DNA of 64,000 nt from Galbibacter pacificus (GCF_029603155.1 NZ_JAPMUA010000001.1:744001-808000), one strand, 5' to 3'; counted from the first letter of the stretch, positions 44,560 through 55,057 are shown. Made by a program: numbers and translations. The notes: generated by a model not told the origin, from the sequence alone.

Positions 44560-46299
44560 TTATTCCCAACCAGGGTTTTGTGTTAAATTTGGATTCAATT
44601 GAAGCTCAACTCTTGGAATAGGATATAGATAATCACGTTCCTCGTCAAAAGTCCTGTTGTTAAAATCGGGTTGTGGATCTACAAGGTTGTTTTCATCCAA
44701 AAAGATGTCCGAGCCTAATTCTATATATTGAATGCCTTCTGTTTGGCCGCCCGGTTCTTCTCCTTCAAATAAAACCACATCGGTATTACCATCTCCGTCA
44801 AGATCGTAATTTCCGGGGCCGGGGAAATACATGCCGCGAAGTGGATTTGTAATAGTTTGCCCAGATTGCCAACGAACAATATCGTCCCAACGATGGTTTT
44901 CCATATACAGTTCGATACGCCTTTCACGTCTAATTTCCAGAATCAGGCCTTTATTTGCCCCCGCAACGGTTGGGTATTGCTCTGCCATAAAAGGATCGGG
45001 ATTGCTATTGGCTTCTGCCATGCTAAGCCCGGGCATACCCACACGGTTTCTTAGCTGCTGAATGGAGTTATCTAGGTCGGTTTGTGAAATGGTTCCCAGT
45101 TCTGCTTTTGCTTCGGCATAATTTAAAAGCACTTCCCCAAAACGTAAAATGGGCAAATCTGTAATAGATTCGTCGTTGGTATCATAAATAGGTTCCGTAA
45201 CATATTTTGTTAATTGGTATCCTGTTGTGGTAGCCCCTAGGTTTGGTGCAATTTCCATGGCTTCGCCTTTTCTTGTATAACCGGGCGTGCGTATGGTTTG
45301 CGAGAGCCTTGGGTCTCTGTTTGCTACTTCTTCTAAAAAGAAAATTGCATTGTAATTGGCCTGATCTGTAAAACGGGAACCATCATTCATTAAATAACTA
45401 TTTACCAACTCTTTTGGCATTCCCGGACGCCCATAAGATGAAGTTGTGGTATAATAATTTACATTATGGTCTACCGCCACTGTTTGTGTAAATTGCCTGC
45501 TCAAGATCATTTCACTGGTTTCGGCATCATGTGCATTGAACAGGTTCATGTAATCGTGCATGGTATCACCAGTGCTGTATATGGTATATGGAGAATCGTC
45601 CATGAGTATCAATGAAGCATCTGCCGACGCCAGCAAGAATTTTTCGTACCCATCAATATTTCTGTATTTTTCATAAGTACCTTCATAAAGCCCAACTCTG
45701 GATTTTAATGCCAGTGCACTGTATTTGGTAATTCGGTAAGCTTGGGTTTCATCGTTTAAATTGGCAATAGCATAATCTAAGTCTTCAATAATCTTATCGG
45801 TTACAAACTGTCTGCTGTCCCTTGGTTTTTGCAAGCTTTCGGTATCGGTTGGATCTATTGTATAGTCGTACCACGGAACGTCGCCAAAACGCTTTAACTT
45901 GTCAAAATAAAAATAGGCCCTAAAAAATCGGGCAACACCGCTGTAATGCTTTTTAGCATTCTCGTCGTCACATTTTTCGTAATGCTCCAAAAAGTAGTTA
46001 ATATCCCTTAAATAATCCCAATTCCATCCGCCGCCACTGGTCGGTATCAAGCGGGCGCTTCTCATTTCTTCACTTAAATTGGTGGTAATAATTTCGCCTG
46101 CTCTTTCATCGCCGTTATAGACAGAGGCTTCCGGGAACATTCGGTAAAAGCCGTTGGTGTAGAGTTCTAAATCGCTGGATTTCTGGAAAAAACTTTCTTC
46201 GGTCACGTCCGAAAGCGGTTCCTTATTTAAATATTCGTCGCTGCAACTAAATAGTATAAGGCTGCATAGAAATGTTAGTATGTAAATTCGATGTTTCAT
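44560..46299 (-). CDS. RagB/SusD family nutrient-uptake lipoprotein
   Basis: A 579-residue surface lipoprotein (lipobox ILFSC, Cys19; then SDEYLNKEPLSDVTEESFF) with SusD TPR-like core and loop regions. It contains RITKYSALALKSRVGLYEGTY and the C-terminal signature ILEIRRERRIELYMENHRWD. SusD captures the ligand at the outer face and lids the SusC barrel. It starts 12 bases downstream of the SusC gene on the minus strand. Confidence 0.95.
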   Translation of the reverse strand: MKHRIYILTFLCSLILFSCSDEYLNKEPLSDVTEESFFQKSSDLELYTNGFYRMFPEASVYNGDERAGEIITTNLSEEMRSARLIPTSGGGWNWDYLRDINYFLEHYEKCDDENAKKHYSGVARFFRAYFYFDKLKRFGDVPWYDYTIDPTDTESLQKPRDSRQFVTDKIIEDLDYAIANLNDETQAYRITKYSALALKSRVGLYEGTYEKYRNIDGYEKFLLASADASLILMDDSPYTIYSTGDTMHDYMNLFNAHDAETSEMILSRQFTQTVAVDHNVNYYTTTSSYGRPGMPKELVNSYLMNDGSRFTDQANYNAIFFLEEVANRDPRLSQTIRTPGYTRKGEAMEIAPNLGATTTGYQLTKYVTEPIYDTNDESITDLPILRFGEVLLNYAEAKAELGTISQTDLDNSIQQLRNRVGMPGLSMAEANSNPDPFMAEQYPTVAGANKGLILEIRRERRIELYMENHRWDDIVRWQSGQTITNPLRGMYFPGPGNYDLDGDGNTDVVLFEGEEPGGQTEGIQYIELGSDIFLDENNLVDPQPDFNNRTFDEERDYLYPIPRVELQLNPNLTQNPGWE

Positions 46300-46311
46300 G
46301 TCTTTGTTTTT

Positions 46312-49300
46312 TTAGAATTGAAGTGAAACCCCTAAAGAATATATTTCTGAAAATGGTACTGTTTGTGCTGTACTTCTGTTGGTTGAAGTTGATGGGGAGT
46401 TTAGGTTAACAGAATTACTTGCCGCTTCCGGGTCGATATAATCGGTAAGCTTGCTGAAAGTCAACAGGTTTTCTCCACTGAAATAGAGGCGTAACTTGCT
46501 AAACGGAAGCTTTTCTATGGCCGAAGCTGGCAACGTATAACCAAAAGTCAGGTTTTTTAGCCTTAAATAAGAGACATCCTGTAGATAACGGTCGTTTACG
46601 GCCCCTAAAGCATCATTGTCCGACAGTGCAATGTAACCGAACATCCTCGGGAAATAGGCATCCGGGTTCTCGGGGCTCCAAATATTGTTTGCCAAATCCT
46701 TGCGGATAAACGAATCGTATGGGCGGTTGTACATTGCCCAGAACGTTCTTGAATCTGTATTCGGGTACCAGTCCTGCTCACCGACCCCTTGAAAAAATGC
46801 AGAAAGGTCGAACCCCTTCCAAGATGTACTTACTTTAAAACTATACAGATAATGCGGGGCCGTATTTCCAATAATTCGCCTGTCCCCAGAGTTGTCGGCT
46901 GTGTTTTCGCCTTCATTGATAACTCCATCGCCATTTAAATCTACATATTTTACATCGCCGGGCTGTAGCCCCCCGGCTGCCATAATTCGGTTGGAAACCC
47001 TGGTTTGGTCTGCATGTCCGGCAATTTCTTCTTCTGTTTGAAACAAGCCATCAACATGGTACCCCCATAATTCTCCAATTGTCATCCCTTTATAATAATC
47101 CAGCAGACTATTGTTCGGGTTGTCAAAGCGGGTAATAATCGTTTCAGAATCAGAGAGTGTTCCTACTACCGAAAAATTAAAGGGCGAATTAGCTACCTGA
47201 AATGTTTTATTGTATCCAAGGGATATTTCAAACCCGCGTGTCCTTAAATCGGCTGCATTTTCTTGCGGGGAAGAAGTCCCCAATACACTTGGTAAAGTTG
47301 CACCTGCCGTGAGCATGCCATCGGTATTTCTTTGAAACCAATCAAAGCTAGCATTTAATCTGTTGTTGAAGAAGTCCAAATCTACCCCAAGATTGAAGGT
47401 TTTTACTTCTTCCCAAGTAATTTCATTTGGATTTAACCCCGGAGATTCAATATATCCCAATGTGGAACCGTCAATGGCATATCCGGTATTAATATCTTTT
47501 GGCAATGTTGGAATGTACGCATAATCGGCAATGTTCTGATTTCCTAAGGAACCATAAGATGCCCGTAATTTTAAAAGGCTGAAAGTATCGTTGATTCCTT
47601 CAAAAAAACCTTCCTTGCTTACAATCCATCCGGCTGATATAGAGGGGAAGAAGCCCCATCTATATTCTTCGGGGAATCTGGAAGAACCATCGTAGCGCCC
47701 GTTGAATTCAATAAGGTATTTTTTCATAAAGTCGTATGAAAACCTGTAAAATAAACCTTGTAGGGCCCATTCTGAAGCGCTTCCGGTAGCCTCGGCGTTG
47801 GAAGTTGCCAGCCCAAGCGAATTAAGGTCGTCTGAAATACTATTTTGCTTGCTGGCTTCAATTTTCTTGATTTCGTAGTTTTCTTGGTTAAAACCAATCA
47901 TTCCACTAAAGGAATGTTGCCCGACTTGCTTTTTATATTCTCCAAAAATATTGAAAGCATTATAGCTGGACTGGTTGTTGTATTCGGTAAGTTTATCGCT
48001 GCCCAAAGCACCTATTTCGCCTACAAAAATGGAATAAGGAATTCTGGTAGAACGCTGAAAACGGTTAAAAGTAACCTTTCTTATGGCATAACTGGCCGTG
48101 ATATCGAGCCCGGAAACCGGATTGAGTTTTGCGGTGGCAATGTTTGAAAATTCAGAATCGTCTGTTATCTGTTTGGATTTTCCGTGCAGCAAAGAAGCAT
48201 ATACGCCATCGCCAACCGTATAATTATTCAGTTCCGTTCGCCATAAAGCAGACCCATCTGGATTGGTTGGTATGTAAGAAGGCAATGCGTGTACCCAAAT
48301 TAAGCTTCCCCAGATATCTCTCCATCCATATTGGCTTCCGCCGTGTTCCACGTCGTTGGCGCTGTTGTATTGCATATTATTGGAAAAAGAAAGCCAGTCG
48401 TTTATTTCTACGTCGATTTTTCCCCTTAAATTGTATTGTTTGTATTGATCGTCCTGAACCTTTAAAATTCCGGTTGCCTGGTAATTTCTGTAAGAAAAAT
48501 AGCTTTTCACCTTTTCCGAGCCTCCAGAAATGGAAACATTGGTTATGTTTGACGGGTATGTTTTTCTAAAAAAGCTGTCCCACCAATCGGTTGCCCCATA
48601 ATGGATATATTGTTCGCGCCCATTTCTAATATCGGTTACCACCCTTGCCTTAGAAGGGTCTTTAGAAACTTCCAATAAAGCGGCATAATCTTTTTCAGTA
48701 TATCCGGTATACGACCTTCCAACGGCTGTTCTAAAAGCTTCGTCGACAAGGGTAACTGCCTGATAGGGATCCGTTACAAAATCGGTATTTATTGTTGGCG
48801 AGCTAAATGCTGTGGTGTTACTTATATCTACTGTAATATTCCCTTTTTTGGCTCTTTTTGTGGTTACCAAAACCACTCCAAAAGCACCACGGGCTCCATA
48901 AATAGCTGAAGCCCCTGCATCTTTTAAAACACTTATGGATTCAATATCGTTTGGATTAAGACTGTTAATGTCGCCTTCAACCCCATCAACAATTATAAGC
49001 GGGGAACCACCATTAATAGAGGTAAAACCACGTATGTTTATACGGGGGTCGCTACCGGGTTTTCCGCTGGCCTGTGTAACATTTAGCCCTGGGCTAACCC
49101 CTTGCAGTGCATTGGCGGCATTTGGTAGGGGTCTTTCTTCAATAGATTTTGGGTCTACTTTATTTACGGCATCGACCAGTGTTTCCCGGCTTGTTTCCCC
49201 GTAACCAATTACCACAACATCGTCCAGCATTTCTTGGTCGGACTGCATGGCTACGGTAACGGAGCCGGTGCTGGCTTTTACCGGAATGGTAAAAGTCTGC

Positions 49301-49833
49301 ATTCCAACATAGGTAAATTCCAAGGTGCTGCCAATGGGGACTTTTATATTAAAATTTCCGTCAAAATCGGTTGTAACGCCATTTGGGGTTCCTTTTTCCA
49401 TTACGTTTACACCCATTAATGGTACTCCGGCATCATCGGTCACGGTGCCGTTTACTTCCTTTAATTGTTGTACGGCCACTTTCTTGAGACTAATGGCCAC
49501 CGTGTTGTTTATTTTTTTATAAGAAATATTAAACTGAGCAGCAATGTCGTTTAAAACAACATCAAGCACTTCATTGTAATAATTAATGGACCGTTTTGTG
49601 GTTAGTGTTTTTATGTCGTTTCCGTAAACGAATGAAATTGCCGATTGTTTTTCTATGGACGAAAGCACGGTAATTAATGTTTCGTTTTGGGTATTTAGTG
49701 TTATCCGTTCTTTTTCCAAAGATAGGTTTGGGTGTGCGTGAATCTCGAAAAAAGAAACCGCCAAGATCATAAAAAGGCATAAGTGCCATTTGTGGGTTAC
49801 TACTGTTCTACTTTTTTGTATTTTTGATTTCAT
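46312..49833 (-). CDS. SusC/RagA TonB-linked outer-membrane transporter with STN domain
   Basis: A 1173-residue TonB-dependent transporter. Signal sequence; STN signalling domain at about 38-115 (LNTQNETLITVLSSIEKQSA); carboxypeptidase-regulatory-like domain at about 125-205 (VNGTVTDDAGVPLMGVNVME); plug at about 210-330 with the SusC DVVVIGYG box and SVLKDAGASAIYGARGAFGV; then the 22-strand barrel ending in SEIYSLGVSLQF. The STN domain marks it as a transducer that signals occupancy to the FecR anti-sigma encoded just upstream. It pairs with the SusD downstream. Confidence 0.96.
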   Translation of the reverse strand: MKSKIQKSRTVVTHKWHLCLFMILAVSFFEIHAHPNLSLEKERITLNTQNETLITVLSSIEKQSAISFVYGNDIKTLTTKRSINYYNEVLDVVLNDIAAQFNISYKKINNTVAISLKKVAVQQLKEVNGTVTDDAGVPLMGVNVMEKGTPNGVTTDFDGNFNIKVPIGSTLEFTYVGMQTFTIPVKASTGSVTVAMQSDQEMLDDVVVIGYGETSRETLVDAVNKVDPKSIEERPLPNAANALQGVSPGLNVTQASGKPGSDPRINIRGFTSINGGSPLIIVDGVEGDINSLNPNDIESISVLKDAGASAIYGARGAFGVVLVTTKRAKKGNITVDISNTTAFSSPTINTDFVTDPYQAVTLVDEAFRTAVGRSYTGYTEKDYAALLEVSKDPSKARVVTDIRNGREQYIHYGATDWWDSFFRKTYPSNITNVSISGGSEKVKSYFSYRNYQATGILKVQDDQYKQYNLRGKIDVEINDWLSFSNNMQYNSANDVEHGGSQYGWRDIWGSLIWVHALPSYIPTNPDGSALWRTELNNYTVGDGVYASLLHGKSKQITDDSEFSNIATAKLNPVSGLDITASYAIRKVTFNRFQRSTRIPYSIFVGEIGALGSDKLTEYNNQSSYNAFNIFGEYKKQVGQHSFSGMIGFNQENYEIKKIEASKQNSISDDLNSLGLATSNAEATGSASEWALQGLFYRFSYDFMKKYLIEFNGRYDGSSRFPEEYRWGFFPSISAGWIVSKEGFFEGINDTFSLLKLRASYGSLGNQNIADYAYIPTLPKDINTGYAIDGSTLGYIESPGLNPNEITWEEVKTFNLGVDLDFFNNRLNASFDWFQRNTDGMLTAGATLPSVLGTSSPQENAADLRTRGFEISLGYNKTFQVANSPFNFSVVGTLSDSETIITRFDNPNNSLLDYYKGMTIGELWGYHVDGLFQTEEEIAGHADQTRVSNRIMAAGGLQPGDVKYVDLNGDGVINEGENTADNSGDRRIIGNTAPHYLYSFKVSTSWKGFDLSAFFQGVGEQDWYPNTDSRTFWAMYNRPYDSFIRKDLANNIWSPENPDAYFPRMFGYIALSDNDALGAVNDRYLQDVSYLRLKNLTFGYTLPASAIEKLPFSKLRLYFSGENLLTFSKLTDYIDPEAASNSVNLNSPSTSTNRSTAQTVPFSEIYSLGVSLQF

Positions 49834-49934
49834 TATAGTTTTTCTATTAAGTTTGATAATGACTTTTAGATTAATTAGGCCTTTTCTGTGCCAGCAGGAA
49901 AGGCTTTTCTTTTGTTATTCGCTCCGGATTTTTT

Positions 49935-50879
49935 TCATGAGGAATTTTTCTTTTTAATGATTATTTGGTTGTTGGTACGCAGGGCTTTAATTCCTATGGA
50001 AAACTCTAAGCTTTCCAAGACATCATCAAGTATAGGATTTTTATATTTTCCGAAGATCCGTTTCGATTTAAGGCCTTCACCTTCAATGGCAATGGATACG
50101 TTAAACCATTTTTCAAGAATCTTGGAAGCCGTTTCCAAATCGATGTCGTCCAGGAGAATTACATTGTCTTTCCAGGCAATGTCGTTTGCAGAATTGCGGT
50201 GTTCTTTTGTGTATTTTTGGTTGGGGATATTGTAAGACAGTTGTTCATTTTTTATAAGAAGTTCATTAACGGCCCCTGTATTGTATACGTTTACCTTTCC
50301 AGTAGTCACGCTTACTTTTGCGTTGTGGTTCCCGTTATAGGCATTAATGTTAAAGGATGTACCCAAAACCTTGGTATTTAAGTGTTTTGTGTGGACAATA
50401 AATGGTTTTTCTTTGATGTGGGTTACTTCAAAATAGGCTTCCCCGCTCAACGTTACTTCCCTGTTTTTTTCATTAAAACCAGAAGAATAGCTTAACACGG
50501 TCGCCGAATTTAAAGAGACCACCGACCCGTCGGGAAGGGAAATGGTTTTCTTTTCGCCCAAAGCAGTAGTTTCGGTATAAAATTCTTGCTTGTTAAGGAG
50601 TTTGTACACAGTTCCGCACCCGATAATAAAAAGCAGGGCTGCGGCAATTTTCAAAAATACCTTTCGCTGTTTCTGTAGTTTTAGGTTACGCGCTCTCTTT
50701 TGTATGGTTTTCTTTATTTGGCCATACATTCTGCTTTTAATTATAGCAGCTTCTTCGGGAAGCTGAATGTTATTTTCCTGACAGTTTTCAAAATACGTTT
50801 CAACAAAAATTTCTTCCTCCCGATTACATTTTCCGTCGGCATATTTTTCAATAAGTAACCAAAGTTCTTCCTTTTTCAA
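49935..50879 (-). CDS. FecR family anti-sigma factor (DUF4974)
   Basis: A 314-residue bitopic protein. A cytoplasmic N-terminal sigma-binding region (EELWLLIEKYADGKCNREEE) is followed by a membrane helix at about 74-92, the periplasmic FecR domain (about 95-215, with KTISLPDGSVVSLNSATVLS and GEAYFEVTHIKEKPFIVHT) and a C-terminal DUF4974 (about 245-310). It relays transporter occupancy to an ECF sigma factor. It is the first gene of the operon with SusC, SusD and the phosphodiesterase. No sigma gene lies directly upstream; the nearest is downstream at 42945-43526. Confidence 0.93.
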   Translation of the reverse strand: MKKEELWLLIEKYADGKCNREEEIFVETYFENCQENNIQLPEEAAIIKSRMYGQIKKTIQKRARNLKLQKQRKVFLKIAAALLFIIGCGTVYKLLNKQEFYTETTALGEKKTISLPDGSVVSLNSATVLSYSSGFNEKNREVTLSGEAYFEVTHIKEKPFIVHTKHLNTKVLGTSFNINAYNGNHNAKVSVTTGKVNVYNTGAVNELLIKNEQLSYNIPNQKYTKEHRNSANDIAWKDNVILLDDIDLETASKILEKWFNVSIAIEGEGLKSKRIFGKYKNPILDDVLESLEFSIGIKALRTNNQIIIKKKNSS

Positions 50880-51110
50880 TTAAGTATTCTTTTGTGTTAT
50901 TATTTATAAGTCACTTAAAAAGAAGAGTACACGTATTTAAAAACTCATAAAATATTAGCTTTAACCATTTGGTAGCATGATGGTTTTTCCTTAACAGAAA
51001 GGAAACATACTGGAAAAGTTTTGTAAACATAAACAAGGCAAAGGAGATTGAACTCAAGGAATTGCCCATAAAATTGTTATCTTTATTTTATTTCAAAAAG
51101 ACTTCATTCT

Positions 51111-52519
51111 ATGAAACTGCCCTTTTTTATTTCGTTCATTTTATCCAGCATAACTATGTGAGGGCAGGTAAATACCGGTTTTAGTCAAGTGCAAATACAT
51201 AAGTTGAAAGGAGGCTGTAAAATAATTGGCAATAATATTGTAAGCGTAAATGCAACCGAAGCATATAACGATATTGGCTACCATGCAAAAAAGAACGACA
51301 GGCTGCCAATGGTCTATGTGGATATTGATGACAATACCAATACCTTTAGTTCCAGTTCGGCCAGTTTGGAATTGCCCGAAACGACCAATAAAATAGTTAA
51401 GGTGGGCTTATACTGGGCCGCCACCTACCAATACGGCAAAGGCGATATTAAAAAAAAGGAAAATGAATACATGTATACCAATGAAGCCGACCGGGTAGAC
51501 GATTTTAATATTATTTTGTTTAAAGCCCCCGATAGCGCTTATACAACCGTTACCGGAAAAATACTGGAAGATCAAAAAGACAGTATTGGAAGGCCCTATT
51601 TATGCTATGCAGACGTTACGGAGGTTTTAAATGGATCGAAAAAAACATCGGGAAGCTATACCGTTGCAAATATGAGAGCATCAGAGGGGCATATTTTGGG
51701 TGGAAGTTCTGGCGGATGGATGTTAATGGTGGTGTATGAAAATCCCGAAGAGCCATTAAGGCAAATAGACATATATGAAGGATTTAAGTCCGTAAGCGAA
51801 TCTTTTTTTGAGGTTGAAGTAGACATTGGCGATAACTTTAATAAAGAAACCGACAATGCCCAATTGTTTTTAGGAGTATTGGAAGGTGATGAACGCTTAA
51901 AAACCGATGAAGTAACCATTAAGGCTCAGGATTATGCCGAAAAAAAACCTTTATATTCAAAAGTAAGGCCACAAAACAATTTTTTTAATAGCAGCATTAC
52001 CTATTTTGGTGAAATAGTGGACAATAGAAACCCGAACAGTATAAATACACTTGGTTTTGATTTGGCCACCATGGACATTACCAAATATAAAAGTAGTGGA
52101 AGCGGAAAATTAGGGATCAAGTTCAATTCTGTACGGGATGCATTTTTACTTTTTTTTATGGGCGTGGCCAAGGAAATTCATGCCAATGAAACTTCTGTTG
52201 CAAAGCAAATAGCTGTAAAGGATACCGTTGTTAATCTTACTGATAGTTTGAAAATTAGGGAATCTTTTAGAATTGAAGGCATTTCGTCCGGATATTATTT
52301 AGTTACCAATGTATTTTCTAATGATGAGTTGGCCAGTAAATGGAAGTTGCGTGTAGAAACATTGGGACTTAAGCCAAAATCGTTTGTAAACCCCAAAAAA
52401 ATTGGGAATATATTTATGTGGCCGAGGGAAAAAGCATAGAAGATTGTTATCCAACGTATGTTGATTTAAGAAAGAACCCCGAATTTAAGGACGCATGGTT
52501 ACTGGAAATATTAGAATGA
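51111..52519 (+). pseudogene. SPOR-domain exported protein, disrupted by a stop codon and a frameshift
   Basis: ATG 51111 begins a signal peptide (MKLPFFISFILSSITM) that is cut by an in-frame TGA at 51159-51161. The same frame then continues through GFSQVQIHK for a further 416 codons from GTG 51189 to a TAG at 52437. Near the end, a run of seven A at about 52386-52398 precedes a switch of frame: the alternative frame reads NWEYIYVAEGKSIEDCYPTY and LRKNPEFKDAWLLEILE to TGA 52517-52519. This completes a SPOR (peptidoglycan-binding) domain that starts at GYYLVTNVFSNDELASKWK. The body contains VGLYWAATYQYG-type beta modules seen in flavobacterial surface proteins. Two independent lesions argue for a pseudogene. 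Confidence 0.75.
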
Positions 52520-52681
52520 TTTTTTGGATGTATCATTCAGAAATAGCATTAAAAAATTAAGGCTTCCTTGCCCAGACATTCCCCGGGAACCATTATAGTA
52601 TAACTGCCAACAGAAAGTTACTTATTTCGCATATATAATTCAGCTATAAAATTCTTACCTTTCTTGTTTGAAAATCTTAAT

Positions 52682-53581
52682 ATGATATTAAAAACAATTA
52701 TAGGAACAGCTTTTCTTTTGCTGAATGTGTTTTTAGTAAAAGCACAGGGGAATCCTACCATAAAAGAAGGGGCAGAGTTACAATTAGTGGCCAACGGATA
52801 TAAATTTACCGAAGGCCCGGCCGCAGATAAGGAAGGGAACGTATACTTTACAGACCAACCCGATAATACTATTTTAAAATGGACTGTGGCCACAGATTCG
52901 GTAACCGTTTTTATGGATGATGCCGGGAGGGCAAACGGATTGTATTTTGACAAAGAAGGCAACCTCTATGCCTGTGCCGATGAAAAGTTTGAATTATGGA
53001 AAATAAGTCCCGATAAAGAAATAACGGTCGTGCTGGACAATTACAAAGGCAAAAATTTAAACGGTCCAAACGATTTATGGATTGACCAAAAAGGCGGGGT
53101 ATATTTTACCGACCCCTATTACCAACGTACTTATTGGACACGGACAGAACCTGAAATGAAAGAACGCCGCGTTTATTACCTATCGCCCAATGGAAAAGAC
53201 CTAAAAGTAGTAGCTGATGGATTTGTGAACCCGAACGGCATTATAGGTTCTTATGAAAAAAACATATTGTATATCTCTGATATCGGTGACAAAAAAACAT
53301 ATGTCTATCAGGTTTCCGAAAATGGTGATTTAAAGAACAAGGAGCTATTTACCAGTATGGGGTCTGATGGAATGACCATGGATACCAAAGGCAATGTTTA
53401 TCTTACCGGTGATGGCGTGCATATCTTCAGTAAAACGGGAAAATTAATCGGGCATATAGCTGTAGATCGCGATTGGACGTCCAATGTTACTTTTGGCGGG
53501 AAAGATTTTTCAACATTATTTATAACCGCCTCCGATGCCATTTTTAAAATAGTGATGAGTACAAATGGGATGAAGCGTTAA
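52682..53581 (+). CDS. SMP-30/gluconolactonase/LRE family protein, exported
   Basis: A 299-residue six-bladed beta-propeller with signal peptide (LLLNVFLVKAQG), starting at ATG 52682 rather than an upstream TTG at 52664. Metal and active-site motifs: FTEGPAADKEGNVYFTD (Glu), NGPNDLWIDQKGGVYFTDPY (Asn) and FVNPNGIIGSYEKNILYISD (Asn/Asp). The family are Ca2+-dependent lactonases such as gluconolactonase; an exported copy could open sugar lactones in the periplasm. It follows the SPOR pseudogene on the same strand with no clear functional link. Confidence 0.9.
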   Translation: MILKTIIGTAFLLLNVFLVKAQGNPTIKEGAELQLVANGYKFTEGPAADKEGNVYFTDQPDNTILKWTVATDSVTVFMDDAGRANGLYFDKEGNLYACADEKFELWKISPDKEITVVLDNYKGKNLNGPNDLWIDQKGGVYFTDPYYQRTYWTRTEPEMKERRVYYLSPNGKDLKVVADGFVNPNGIIGSYEKNILYISDIGDKKTYVYQVSENGDLKNKELFTSMGSDGMTMDTKGNVYLTGDGVHIFSKTGKLIGHIAVDRDWTSNVTFGGKDFSTLFITASDAIFKIVMSTNGMKR

Positions 53582-53881
53582 TGTGGCGATTTTTAATATA
53601 GGCATAATACCAAATTAATACATAAGTTTTTATTTGGATGGATATCCAATATTTATACTTATAGATGATGCAGATAAACTTGTAGTTGTTAAACATTTAC
53701 CCGTTATATTAGGTGAACATATTTGGTTTAAAAAAATTAGATTTATAGCTATGACTTGTTTAATAGGTTTATTATTTACTGTAATTTGCTCTATGATTAT
53801 TCATTGATGATTGTTTTTTATCAATATGGAAATTTATTGCTTATCACCGGTTTTTAATATTTTTTTCAACCAAAATATATA
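53582..53881. other. 300-base gap with no intact gene
   Basis: Apart from the orphan fragment at 53634-53807, nothing is supportable. The sequence is very AT-rich and has no obvious terminator hairpin after the SMP-30 gene. Confidence 0.4.
53634..53807 (+). pseudogene. Orphan reading frame with C-terminal membrane helix, probable gene fragment
   Basis: From a TTG at 53634 (open from 53619 after a TAA) the frame reads LDGYPIFILIDDADKLVVVK and ends with a transmembrane-like FIAMTCLIGLLFTVICSMII before TGA at 53805-53807. There is no ATG at a sensible place, so it looks like the 3' end of a truncated gene or a very small membrane protein. No family is recognised. Confidence 0.35.
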
Positions 53882-54780
53882 ATGAAAAAACGAATGGACT
53901 TGACATCTTTTGATGTATATGGATATTTAAAAGAGAATTTTTTTGACAATAATAAAGAGCCTTATATGTTGGTTCCTGGGGAGGTATATAGAAAAGCAAA
54001 TATCAAGTTTCCGATACGAAATATTTTTTACGGCATAGCCTCGACAGATTCAGGGGAAACGTACACATTAAAATTTCAAGCGAGGAATACTTTACCAAGG
54101 AGAAGTCGCTCATTTTATTGGGGAAGGGAATTGTTTCTGAGTGGATAGTAGACTAGAATACACTCACTAACACCATATTGTTCAGGGAAGCTTTATTGGA
54201 AGGGATAGTAACTCCGGAATTTCTTGCTTCTTTACCATTCTTTCTGCTTGGAGAACAGCACGTAATCAGTATTTCGAACGATCAGCATCAAAAAATAAAA
54301 GCAATTTTCAAACTAATGCAGGACTTTGAAAAGGAAAGGGAAGTGGTCATGGGTATTACTTTTTCTTTGTTGGTTTATATAAAAAAACTGTCCGAAGCAG
54401 AGGTATTGGCAAGCAAATACCATCTATCAATTAAGGAACAGCAGGTGAGGAAATTTAGATCTTTGATAGCCAAACATTTTAGGGAAGAAAAACAGGTGCG
54501 TTTTTATGCCGATAAGATGAATACTACCCCTAAATATCTGGGCGAGTTTCTTCTTTCTGAAACTGGAAAGTCTGCAAAATGTATTATAAATGATGTCATT
54601 TTTCTAGAGGCCAAGAGCTTACTTAAACAGATAGCTATGTCTGTCCAGGAAATTTCCTTGCATTTGAGCTTCGCCAACTCTTCATATTTTTCAAAAGCTT
54701 TCAAAAAATATGTGGGGGTCGCTCCTTTGACATACAGGAAAAAACAATTGCATTCTGAGTATTGGGAGTTACCCTCATAA
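53882..54780 (+). pseudogene. Disrupted AraC family transcriptional regulator
   Basis: ATG 53882 begins an N-terminal segment (MDLTSFDVYGYLKENFFDNN, then RKANIKFPIRNIFYGIA) that runs out of frame near 54055. In the +2 frame, coding character continues with NVHIKISSEEYFTKEKSLIL and GKGIVSEWIVD, hits a TAG at about 54152-54154, then continues TNTILFREALLEGIVTPEFL to a normal stop at 54780. The C-terminal AraC HTH is complete (VQEISLHLSFANSSYFSKAF, KYVGVAPLTYRK). One frameshift plus one nonsense codon mean the sensor half cannot be made. A C-terminal HTH fragment from about 54178 could still be translated. Confidence 0.72.
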
Positions 54781-55057
54781 AATGAAAGAGAAATAATAGT
54801 GACAGAAGGGAAATATGATTGATTTTTTAGTTCGTTATACTAAGCCTTTTTTGCTATTCCCAAGAGTTCTATTTAGATTTTATTAAGCCTGATCAAGATA
54901 ATGTTGATAAAATTTTTTATTGATTGCTTGCGCTTGAAATAGCTTTTCCCATCCGATTTTAAAAACAGCATTTTTATGATTGACTATGTACTAACAAAGC
55001 AAATTAATGCCTATTATCTATTAAAAGCATGTAATATTTTTGTTGTTCATAGTATTT

